Shown here one piece after another: positions 1-5,148 of a stretch of DNA of 7,999 nucleotides (positions are counted from its first letter, which is position 1; each line of letters opens with the position of its first letter). A program made the translations under genes and the position numbers. The DNA comes from Frankiales bacterium (GTDB taxonomy: Bacteria > Actinomycetota > Actinomycetes > Mycobacteriales > SCTD01), in assembly GCA_025966295.1 (NCBI GenBank), contig JAOPVD010000209.1:1-7999 (forward strand), written 5' to 3'. The notes under the pieces were generated by a model that saw only the letters and a program-made list of their open reading frames with translations, made no database searches and was not told where the DNA came from.

Positions 1-260
1 TGGACGTCCGCGAGCCGGCCGAGTTCGAGATCGTCAGGATCCCGGGCGCGGTGCTCATCCCCAAGGGCGACATCCTGAACGGCTCGGCGCTGGCGCAGCT
101 GCCGCAGGACAAGCAGATTGTCCTGCACTGCAAGAGCGGGGTCCGCTCCGCCGAGGCGCTCGCGGCGCTCAAGGCCGCCGGCCTGACCAACAGCGTGCAC
201 GTCCAGGGCGGCGTGCTGGCCTGGCAGGCGCAGGTCGACCCCTCGCTCCCGACGTACTAG
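1..260 (+). CDS. moeZ: MoeZ/MoeB-type adenylyltransferase-sulfurtransferase, C-terminal rhodanese domain (5' truncated)
   Basis: Only the last 85 codons are present, read in the frame beginning at base 3 and ending with TAG at 258-260. The fragment opens with DVREPAEFE and continues through IPGAVLIPKG, HCKSGVRSAEAL and VQGGVLAW to a DPSLPTY end. This is the pattern of the C-terminal rhodanese domain of actinobacterial MoeZ. The Cys of HCKSGVRSA (codon 129-131) is the expected persulfide-carrying residue in the rhodanese active-site loop. In the family, an N-terminal MoeB/ThiF-like domain adenylates the C-terminus of small sulfur-carrier proteins, and the rhodanese domain supplies sulfur for molybdopterin, thiamine, cysteine or thio-metabolite synthesis in the cytoplasm. 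The N-terminal domain lies upstream of the window, so a stand-alone rhodanese cannot be strictly excluded, but the IPKG and DPSLP signatures favour MoeZ. An internal GTG at 51 is an ordinary Val codon. Confidence 0.85.
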   Translation, partial: DVREPAEFEIVRIPGAVLIPKGDILNGSALAQLPQDKQIVLHCKSGVRSAEALAALKAAGLTNSVHVQGGVLAWQAQVDPSLPTY

Positions 261-262
261 CA

Positions 263-306
263 AGCACCCCACGGCCGGTCTTCCTCGGAAGACCGGCCGT
301 TGTGCT
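263..306 (+). terminator. Strong hairpin terminator after moeZ
   Basis: Arms ACGGCCGGTCTTCC (271-284) and GGAAGACCGGCCGT (287-300) are perfect reverse complements. In RNA the tip would be a CUCG tetraloop on a 13-bp stem. An outer 5-bp helix (AGCAC 263-267 with GTGCT 302-306) extends the structure across a small internal loop. It begins 2-10 bases after the moeZ stop. There is no long T tract, only TTGTGCT, which is common for actinobacterial intrinsic terminators. Its position between genes makes transcription termination the best reading. Confidence 0.8.
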
Positions 307-374
307 GCGCGAGGCATGCGGACCTGGCGCGTTGGGAAGAGCAGGGGGGGAACCACGTCGTCGCACCGCTGACC

Positions 375-380
375 GAGGAG
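375..380 (+). promoter_or_regulatory. Ribosome binding site deciding the protease start
   Basis: GAGGAG lies 9 bases before ATG 390 and supports that start over the upstream in-frame GTG at 300. I could not pick a convincing -35/-10 pair for this gene in 301-370. Confidence 0.6.
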
Positions 381-389
381 TCCACCGGT

Positions 390-1208
390 ATGCCTGTCCG
401 CCACGCTCTTGTCCCACTCGCCGCAGCCGCGCTGGCCATCGCCACGGTGGGCGCCGCCCCGGCCACCGCCGCCACCGCGGCCTGGGCGCCGGCGGCCACC
501 GCCGCCATCCACCCGGGCGTCATGACCCACACCGGCGGTGCGCAGTGCACGGCCAACTTCGTCTACACCAACGGTACGACGACCTACCTCGGCCAGGCCG
601 CCCACTGCTCGGGCACCGGCGCGGCCACCGACACCAACGGCTGCACCGCGGGCACGCTGCCGCTCGGCACCAAGGTCGACGTCGCCGGCTACCAGGGCAC
701 GATGGTCTACAACTCCTGGATCGCCATGCAGTCGGCGAAGGAGAAGGACCCCAACACCTGCGCCTACAACGACCTGGCGCTCATCGAGCTGCCGGCGGCG
801 GCGGTCGCGGTCACCAACCCGAGCGTCCCGGTGTTCGGCGGCCCGGTCGCGCTGGGCGCCGGCACGACGGCCGGGGAGAACGTCTACAGCTACGGCAACT
901 CCAGCCTCCGGCTCGGGCTCGCGCCGCTGAGCCCGAAGCGCGGCGTCTCGCTCGGGGACACCGGTGGCGGCTGGAGCACCACGGTCTACACCCTGACCCC
1001 CGGCATCCCGGGTGACTCCGGCTCGGGCTTCCTGGACTCCAAGGGCCGTGCCTTCGGGGTGCTGTCGACGGTCGCCGTCCTGCCGCTGCCGCTGAGCAAC
1101 GGCGTCGGCAACCTGGCCAAGGAGATCGCCTACGCGCACAGCCACGGCGTCAGCGGGCTGGCGCTCGTCCCCGGCACGGAGCCGTTCACGCCCAACGCGC
1201 TCACCTAG
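390..1208 (+). CDS. Secreted trypsin-like (S1 family) serine protease
   Basis: This 272-residue protein has an N-terminal signal peptide: a basic MPVRH start, a hydrophobic Ala/Leu run at about residues 6-22, and an Ala-rich stretch to about residue 31 with several possible cleavage sites. The chymotrypsin-fold triad is visible as His72 in GQAAHC, Asp128 in NDLALIEL and Ser210 in PGDSGSGF. Cys53/Cys73 are placed like the usual disulfide around the catalytic His; Cys85/Cys124 may form a second. Only about 20 residues separate the signal peptide from the catalytic domain, so there is no large propeptide of the Streptomyces griseus protease type. ATG at 390 is chosen because GAGGAG (375-380) lies 9 bases upstream and the signal peptide starts there; the in-frame GTG at 300 would add 30 non-signal residues and overlap the upstream hairpin. 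The enzyme is probably exported by Sec and acts outside the cell. Its substrate is unknown, and no partner or inhibitor gene is adjacent. Confidence 0.85.
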   Translation: MPVRHALVPLAAAALAIATVGAAPATAATAAWAPAATAAIHPGVMTHTGGAQCTANFVYTNGTTTYLGQAAHCSGTGAATDTNGCTAGTLPLGTKVDVAGYQGTMVYNSWIAMQSAKEKDPNTCAYNDLALIELPAAAVAVTNPSVPVFGGPVALGAGTTAGENVYSYGNSSLRLGLAPLSPKRGVSLGDTGGGWSTTVYTLTPGIPGDSGSGFLDSKGRAFGVLSTVAVLPLPLSNGVGNLAKEIAYAHSHGVSGLALVPGTEPFTPNALT

Positions 1209-1242
1209 GCCTCTTCGGCGCTGAGCCCGCCCGCCCCGTTCC

Positions 1243-1303
1243 CCCTTGCGTCATCACGCCCGCGCTCGGTGCCCCTGCGCTGGTGATGACGTCCCGCTGA
1301 GGG
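1243..1303. repeat. 61-bp direct repeat, copy 1 (contains inverted repeat)
   Basis: This stretch is identical base for base to 1329-1389; identity stops at 1304 (G against T at 1390). Inside it, CGTCATCAC (1249-1257) and GTGATGACG (1283-1291) are perfect 9-bp reverse complements around 25 bases. That interior has a further 4-bp GCGC/GCGC pairing (1262-1265 with 1277-1280). The unit could fold as a long-stem hairpin or act as a protein-binding palindrome. It resembles a REP-like intergenic element more than a simple terminator, because no T tract follows. Confidence 0.9.
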
Positions 1304-1328
1304 GTGGCGCCCGGGCCTGCCCACCCTT
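1300..1328 (+). terminator. Possible hairpin between the two repeats
   Basis: GGGTGG (1302-1307) is the reverse complement of CCACCC (1321-1326), with a 13-base loop that contains the palindrome GCCCGGGC (1309-1316). It is followed by the pyrimidine run TTCCCTT. It could end protease transcription about 95 bases after that gene's stop, but there is no true T tract. The stem partly uses the edge of repeat copy 1, so it may simply be part of the repeat structure. Confidence 0.35.
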
Positions 1329-1389
1329 CCCTTGCGTCATCACGCCCGCGCTCGGTGCCCCTGCGCTGGTGATGACGTCCCGCTGAGGG
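1329..1389. repeat. 61-bp direct repeat, copy 2 (contains inverted repeat)
   Basis: This is an exact second copy of 1243-1303, starting 86 bp downstream. Its inverted-repeat arms are 1335-1343 and 1369-1377. Because the arms are the same in both copies, the left arm of copy 1 could also pair with the right arm of copy 2, so alternative folds are possible. It ends 130 bases before the livF start. Confidence 0.9.
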
Positions 1390-1449
1390 TCGGCCCCGCT
1401 CGTTGGGCGGCGGCACAGGTCACGGTCGGGCAACGTCAGCAAGCCGAAA

Positions 1450-1465
1450 AGTGACGTATGTCACA
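1450..1465. promoter_or_regulatory. CRP/FNR-family-like operator upstream of livF
   Basis: The 16-mer AGTGACGTATGTCACA matches the CRP consensus TGTGA-N6-TCACA at 9 of the 10 specified positions; only the first T is A. Its core GTGAC-N4-GTCAC is a perfect palindrome. The centre is about 62 bases upstream of the livF start codon. Actinobacterial CRP proteins such as Mycobacterium Rv3676 use nearly the same consensus, so control of the operon by a CRP/FNR-family regulator is a fair inference. A GntR-family regulator with a similar palindrome is an alternative. No regulator gene lies in the window. Confidence 0.5.
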
Positions 1466-1479
1466 CAACGCGGTTGGAT
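1451..1479 (+). promoter_or_regulatory. Tentative liv operon promoter
   Basis: GTGACG (1451-1456) could serve as a -35 element, matching 4 of 6 bases of TTGACA. It is 17 bases from TTGGAT (1474-1479), a weak -10 that lacks the A at its second position. If this is correct, the start of transcription is near 1486 and the CRP-like palindrome overlaps the -35, which would suggest repression. The match is poor and other placements are possible. Confidence 0.25.
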
Positions 1480-1485
1480 GCGTTG
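1466..1485. repeat. Inverted repeat CAACGC-N8-GCGTTG
   Basis: CAACGC (1466-1471) and GCGTTG (1480-1485) are perfect reverse complements around 8 bases. The element directly abuts the CRP-like palindrome (1450-1465), so 36 bases are made of two adjoining dyads. It could be a second operator, or a small leader hairpin if transcription starts upstream of it. Confidence 0.5.
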
Positions 1486-1519
1486 CGGCCGCGTCACACG
1501 CGACCGCCGGAGGGCATCT

Positions 1520-2299
1520 GTGCTCGAGGTCCGCGAGCTCCACGTCTCGTACGGCGGTGTCGTGCGGGCCCTGCGCGGCATCAGCCTGGAGGTGCCCGAC
1601 GGCGGGGTCGTCGCGGTCCTCGGCGGCAACGGCGCCGGCAAGTCGACCCTGCTGCGGACGGTGTCGTCCACGCTGCGCCTGCACCGCGGCGCGGTGGTCA
1701 GCGGCACGGTGACCTGGGACGGCCGCTCGCTGCGGGGGCTGGACGCCGCCGAGACGGTGCGCCGCGGCATCGTGCAGGTCCCCGAGGGGCGGCGCATCTT
1801 CGGGCGGCTCTCGGTGGACGAAAACCTCAAGGCCGGCGGCCTCGGGGCCCGCGACAAGCGCACCCGGGGGGCCGCCCGGGACCGGGTCTACGCGATGTTC
1901 CCGATGCTCGCCGAGCGCAAGGGGCTCCGGGCCGGCCTGCTGTCCGGCGGCCAGCAGCAGATGCTCGCCATCGGGCGGGCGCTGATGGCCGCGCCGCGGC
2001 TGCTGATCCTCGACGAGCCGTCGCTGGGGCTGGCGCCGCAGGTGGTGGGCCAGGTCGGGCAGGTCATCCGGGACATCAACGCCGCCGGCACCGCGGTCCT
2101 GCTGGTGGAGCAGAACGCCACGATGGCGCTCGGCGTCGCCGCCACGGCGTACGTGCTGGACGTCGGCGAGGTGTCGCTGTCCGGCCCGGCCGCGGAGCTC
2201 GCCGCCACCGACGACGTGCAGCGGCTCTACCTCGGCGACGGCTCCACCACGGCCGTCGCGGTGCCGACCGGCGCGACCCTCTCGCGGTGGCAGGGGTGA
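1520..2299 (+). CDS. livF: HAAT-family ABC transporter ATP-binding protein LivF
   Basis: This 259-residue cytoplasmic ATPase is one of two that drive the importer. Visible motifs are Walker A GGNGAGKST (35-43), the Q-loop Gln86 in the LivF-typical QVPEGRRIF, the ABC signature LSGGQQQML (141-149) and Walker B LLILDEP (161-167). The switch position is Gln198 in VEQNA instead of His, which is normal for LivF. The start is GTG 1520, preceded by GGAGGG (1509-1514) at 5 bases. Upstream in-frame starts would add residues unlike the family, whose proteins begin close to the LEVRELHVSYG strand. The C-terminus is about 20 residues longer than common LivF proteins (roughly 235 aa), with an unstructured-looking tail after YLGDG. 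It is the first gene of the operon, and its TGA overlaps the livG start. The symbol reflects family membership; the substrate could be amino acids, urea, amides or another small solute. Confidence 0.9.
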   Translation: MLEVRELHVSYGGVVRALRGISLEVPDGGVVAVLGGNGAGKSTLLRTVSSTLRLHRGAVVSGTVTWDGRSLRGLDAAETVRRGIVQVPEGRRIFGRLSVDENLKAGGLGARDKRTRGAARDRVYAMFPMLAERKGLRAGLLSGGQQQMLAIGRALMAAPRLLILDEPSLGLAPQVVGQVGQVIRDINAAGTAVLLVEQNATMALGVAATAYVLDVGEVSLSGPAAELAATDDVQRLYLGDGSTTAVAVPTGATLSRWQG

Positions 2300-3105
2300 C
2301 CGCCACCGCCACGACCCCCGTGACCGCCGCGGACGTCCCGCCGCTGGTGCTGCGGGACGTCACCGTCGCGTTCGCCGGCCTCACCGCCCTCGACGCCGTC
2401 TCGTTCACCGTCGAGCCGGGCACGGTGCACGCCCTCATCGGCCCGAACGGCGCCGGCAAGTCGACGGCGTTCAACGTGGTGTCCGGGATCTACCGGTGCG
2501 GCGCGGGCAGCGTGCGCTTCGGGGACCACGACCTCACCAGCCTGCGGCCGCACCGGATCGCCCGGCTCGGGGTGGCCCGCGCCTTCCAGAACATCGCGCT
2601 GTCCAAGGGCCAGACGGTGGTCGAGAACCTCATGCTCGGCCGGCACGGGCTGACGCGCGCCGGCTTCGTCCGCTCCGGCCTGCGGCTGCCGTCCGCCACC
2701 CGCGAGGGCGTCCGGCACGGCGCGCGGGTGCGCGAGATCGCTGCGTTCGTCGGCCTCGGCGACAAGCTGGACCGCCCGGCCGGGCTGCTGTCGTACGGCG
2801 ACCAGAAGCGGGTCGAGGTCGCCCGGGCGCTGGCCTGCGAGCCCCGACTGCTGCTGCTCGACGAGCCGGTGGCCGGCATGAACGCCGACGAGAAGGCCCG
2901 GATGGCGGGGCTCATCGCGCAGGTCCGCAAGGAGCTGGGCATCAGCATCCTGCTGGTCGAGCACGACATGGGCCTGGTGATGGGCATCAGCGACCGGGTC
3001 ACCGTGCTCGACTTCGGCAGGTGCATCGCGGAGGGCACGCCGGCCGAGGTGCAGACCGACCCCGAGGTGGTCAAGGCCTACCTCGGGACGGGGGAGGAGC
3101 CGTGA
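2296..3105 (+). CDS. livG: HAAT-family ABC transporter ATP-binding protein LivG
   Basis: This 269-residue protein is the second ATPase of the importer and is expected to pair with LivF. It carries Walker A GPNGAGKST (49-57), Q-loop Gln98 in ARAFQN, Walker B LLLLDEP (185-191) and switch His223 in VEHDM. The stretch between Q-loop and signature (about 112-160) has the longer insert typical of LivG. The signature reads LSYGDQKRVE (165-174); most LivG proteins have Gln where this one has Asp169, a mild variation that should not disable the site. The start is set at GTG 2296 because it overlaps the livF stop (GTGA), suggesting translational coupling. GTG 2320 is an in-frame alternative that would remove 8 residues of a Thr/Ala-rich leader. 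The gene ends in another GTGA overlap with livH. Confidence 0.9.
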   Translation: MTATATTPVTAADVPPLVLRDVTVAFAGLTALDAVSFTVEPGTVHALIGPNGAGKSTAFNVVSGIYRCGAGSVRFGDHDLTSLRPHRIARLGVARAFQNIALSKGQTVVENLMLGRHGLTRAGFVRSGLRLPSATREGVRHGARVREIAAFVGLGDKLDRPAGLLSYGDQKRVEVARALACEPRLLLLDEPVAGMNADEKARMAGLIAQVRKELGISILLVEHDMGLVMGISDRVTVLDFGRCIAEGTPAEVQTDPEVVKAYLGTGEEP

Positions 3106-3986
3106 CCGACTTCCTGAACTACCTCGTCAACGGCATCAGCCTGGGTGGGACCTACGCCCTCATCGCGCTCGGCTTCGTGGTGGTCTTCAAGGCCACCGAG
3201 GTCGTCAACTTCGCGCACGGCAGCCTGCTGGTGCTCGGCGGCTACGTCATCGCGCGGCTGGCCGGGGACGTGCCGTTCGTGGTCGCGGTGCTGCTCGGCT
3301 GCCTGGTGGCCGCGGTCGGCGCGGTGCTGGTGGAGCGGCTGTACAGCTGGCGGCTGCGCGACAGCAACGTCAACGCCCTGGCGATCCTCACCATCGGCAT
3401 CGACATCCTGCTCATCACCGAGCTGACCCGGCGCTTCGGCCCCGACATCCTGCCGACCGGCGATCCGTGGGGGAACGCCGTCGTCGACCTCGGCATCGCC
3501 AAGATCGCGCAGGCCCGGCTGGTCGGGATCGGCGTCACCGCGGTGCTGCTGGTGGCCTTCTTCGTGGCCTTCAAGTACTCCTCCTGGGGTATCGCGATGC
3601 GGGCCGGCGCCGAGGACGGTGAGGCCGCCGCCCTGATGGGGGTGCGCCGCGGCCGGGTCACGATGACGGCCTGGGCGGTGGCCGGGGTGCTGGCCGCGGT
3701 GGCGGCGGTCTTCCTGTGCGCCTTCCCGACGCCGGGCATCGACGCCAGCGTCCGGCAGACCGCGCTGCGGGCCTTCCCGGCGGCCATCCTGGGCGGCCTC
3801 GACAGCACCGCCGGCGCCGTCGTCGGCGGCCTCGCCATCGGGATCGCGGAGGCGATGACCGGCGGCTACGGCGTCCGGCTCGCCGGCGGGAACCTCAACG
3901 ACGTCGTGCCGTACCTGGTGATGCTCGTGGTGCTGCTGGTCCGCCCGTCCGGCCTGCTCGGCACCAGGGAGCTGACGCGTGTCTGA
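3102..3986 (+). CDS. livH: HAAT-family ABC transporter permease LivH
   Basis: This 294-residue inner-membrane permease forms half of the channel. Hydrophobic segments lie at about 10-29, 37-54, 57-77, 91-107, 140-157, 188-208, 225-250 and 268-282, consistent with the eight-helix LivH type. Family marks include GGTYALIALGF near the N-terminus, VVNFAHGSLLVLGGY (34-48), and the cytoplasmic EAA-like coupling loop GIAMRAGAEDGEAAALMGV (163-181) that contacts the ATPases. The LVRPSGLLG motif comes near the C-terminus. GTG 3102 is chosen because it overlaps the livG stop and GGAGGAG (3093-3099) stands just upstream; the length matches the family. The gene overlaps livM by 8 bases. It pairs with LivM in a heterodimeric pore. 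Confidence 0.9.
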   Translation: MTDFLNYLVNGISLGGTYALIALGFVVVFKATEVVNFAHGSLLVLGGYVIARLAGDVPFVVAVLLGCLVAAVGAVLVERLYSWRLRDSNVNALAILTIGIDILLITELTRRFGPDILPTGDPWGNAVVDLGIAKIAQARLVGIGVTAVLLVAFFVAFKYSSWGIAMRAGAEDGEAAALMGVRRGRVTMTAWAVAGVLAAVAAVFLCAFPTPGIDASVRQTALRAFPAAILGGLDSTAGAVVGGLAIGIAEAMTGGYGVRLAGGNLNDVVPYLVMLVVLLVRPSGLLGTRELTRV

Positions 3987-5148
3987 GACCGCGACGCTGC
4001 CCGCGACCGCCGTCCCGGCGCAGGCGCAGCGCCGCCGGCGGGTCCGGCCGTCGGCGCTGGCCCGGATCGGCCTGATCGCCCTGCTCGCGGTGCTGCCGCT
4101 GTACATCGACGTCGGGCTGCTCACCATCGGGCTGTTCGCGATGGCCGCCGTGGTGGCCGCGATCGGGCTGACGATCCTGGTCGGGGCAGCCGGCCAGCTG
4201 TCGCTGGCGCACGCCTTCTTCCTCGCCGTCGGGGCCTACGGGTACGCCTACTTCGCCGGGTCGGCCGGGGTCGCGGGCGCGTCGAGCGCCACCGGGCTGG
4301 GCCTGGACCCGCTGCTGGCCGCGGTGCTGGCGGTGCTGGTCGCGGGCTTCGTCGGGCTGCTGTTCAGCCCGATCGCGTCCCGCCTGCGGGGCATCTACCT
4401 GGGCGTCGCGTCGCTGTCGCTGGTGTTCATCGGCGAGTTCCTCTACGAGAACGTCCGCAGCGTCACCGGCGGCTTCAACGGCCGGGCCGCGCCGCCGTTC
4501 TCGCTGTTCGGCTGGGAGTTCACCGACGCCAACACCCTCGTGGTGGCGGGCGTGCCGTTCGGCCGCTTCGAGAAGCTCTGGGAGCTGTTCCTGATCGTGC
4601 TGGTGCTGTCGTACCTGTTCGCCAACAACGTGCTGCGCGGCCGGATGGGCCGGGCGATGCAGACCATGCGGGACAGCGAGGTGGCCGCCGCCGTGATGGG
4701 CGTCGACGTCCGTCGTACCAAGGCGGGGGTCTTCGTGCTCTCCAGCATGTACGCCGGTCTGGGGGGCGTGATGGTGGCGCTGGCCTTCGGCCGGCTGACG
4801 CCGAGCTACTTCAGCCTGGCGCTGTCGATCGGCTTCCTGGCCGCCATCGTCGTCGGCGGGCTCGGCTCCGTCGGCGGGGCCGCGGTAGGTGCCTTCTTCG
4901 TCACCGCCGGCCCGCTGCTCATCACCCGCTACAGCTCCTCGCTGCCGTTCATCTCCGCGAGCGGCAGCGGCGGCTACGACGGCGGCAAGGCCGCGGCGCT
5001 GCTCTACGGCCTGGCGGTCGTGCTCGTCGTGCTGTTCGAGCCGGGTGGCCTGGCTGGCCTCGGCCAGCGGCTGACCGGCCGGCGCACCGCCCGCGTCCTC
5101 GCCCCAGCACCTCTCACCGGTTCGTCCAAACCTGAGGAGTCGTCATGA
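3979..5148 (+). CDS. livM: HAAT-family ABC transporter permease LivM
   Basis: This 389-residue permease is the partner of LivH. A basic cytoplasmic N-terminus with RRRR (18-21) precedes many hydrophobic segments. The family motif GAAGQLSLAHAFFLAVGAYG falls in the early helices. The coupling loop GRAMQTMRDSEVAAAVMGV begins at about residue 224, followed by a GGLGSVGGAAVGAFF stretch and a FEPGGLAGL end. This is the LivM layout. The start GTG 3979 has AGGGAG (3966-3971) 7 bases upstream and overlaps the livH stop by 8 bases, so reinitiation or coupled translation is likely. The Arg-rich and Pro-rich C-terminal tail (about 365-389) looks disordered. The gene ends in an ATGA overlap with livK. Confidence 0.9.
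   Translation: MSETATLPATAVPAQAQRRRRVRPSALARIGLIALLAVLPLYIDVGLLTIGLFAMAAVVAAIGLTILVGAAGQLSLAHAFFLAVGAYGYAYFAGSAGVAGASSATGLGLDPLLAAVLAVLVAGFVGLLFSPIASRLRGIYLGVASLSLVFIGEFLYENVRSVTGGFNGRAAPPFSLFGWEFTDANTLVVAGVPFGRFEKLWELFLIVLVLSYLFANNVLRGRMGRAMQTMRDSEVAAAVMGVDVRRTKAGVFVLSSMYAGLGGVMVALAFGRLTPSYFSLALSIGFLAAIVVGGLGSVGGAAVGAFFVTAGPLLITRYSSSLPFISASGSGGYDGGKAAALLYGLAVVLVVLFEPGGLAGLGQRLTGRRTARVLAPAPLTGSSKPEESS

Larger units (their letters stand above)
1209..1519. other. 311-bp intergenic region: tandem repeats plus liv promoter region
   Basis: No credible gene lies here. The left half (1243-1389) holds two identical 61-bp repeats separated by a 25-bp spacer. The right half (1390-1519) is the presumed regulatory region of the liv operon, with a CRP-like palindrome at 1450-1465, a second inverted repeat at 1466-1485 and the livF ribosome binding site. 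The pentamer CGTTG/CAACG recurs at 1401, 1431, 1466 and 1481, and GTCAC recurs at 1419, 1460 and 1493. Antisense open frames across the repeats read the two copies in different frames because the 86-bp period is not a multiple of three. This argues against coding. Confidence 0.75.

Noticed and set aside
300..389. Extending the protease to an in-frame GTG at 300
   Set aside because: The start would sit in the moeZ terminator, has no ribosome binding site and would place 30 non-hydrophobic residues before a clear signal peptide.
1243..1389. CRISPR array
   Set aside because: There are only two copies, the 61-bp unit is too long, the 25-bp spacer is single and itself hairpin-forming, and no cas genes are present.
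1201..1442. Antisense open frames across the 61-bp repeats
   Set aside because: The two copies are read in different frames and the peptides are low-complexity, so coding is not supported.
1451..1475. GlnR nitrogen-control box before livF
   Set aside because: GTGAC is present but the expected GAAAC-like half-site six bases later is not (CACAC); the CRP-like dyad explains the bases better.
1403..1519. Extending livF upstream to GTG 1403
   Set aside because: It would swallow the palindromes and promoter region; the family N-terminus begins at GTG 1520, which has a good ribosome binding site.
1474..2295. Long open frame upstream of and continuous with livG
   Set aside because: It is a GC-rich shadow of livF in another frame, with Arg/Gly/Ala-rich translation and no family motifs until livG begins.
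3078..4127. Antisense open frame of about 350 codons opposite livH-livM
   Set aside because: His/Asp/Gln/Arg-rich translation is typical of the complement of GC-rich membrane-protein genes; no motifs.
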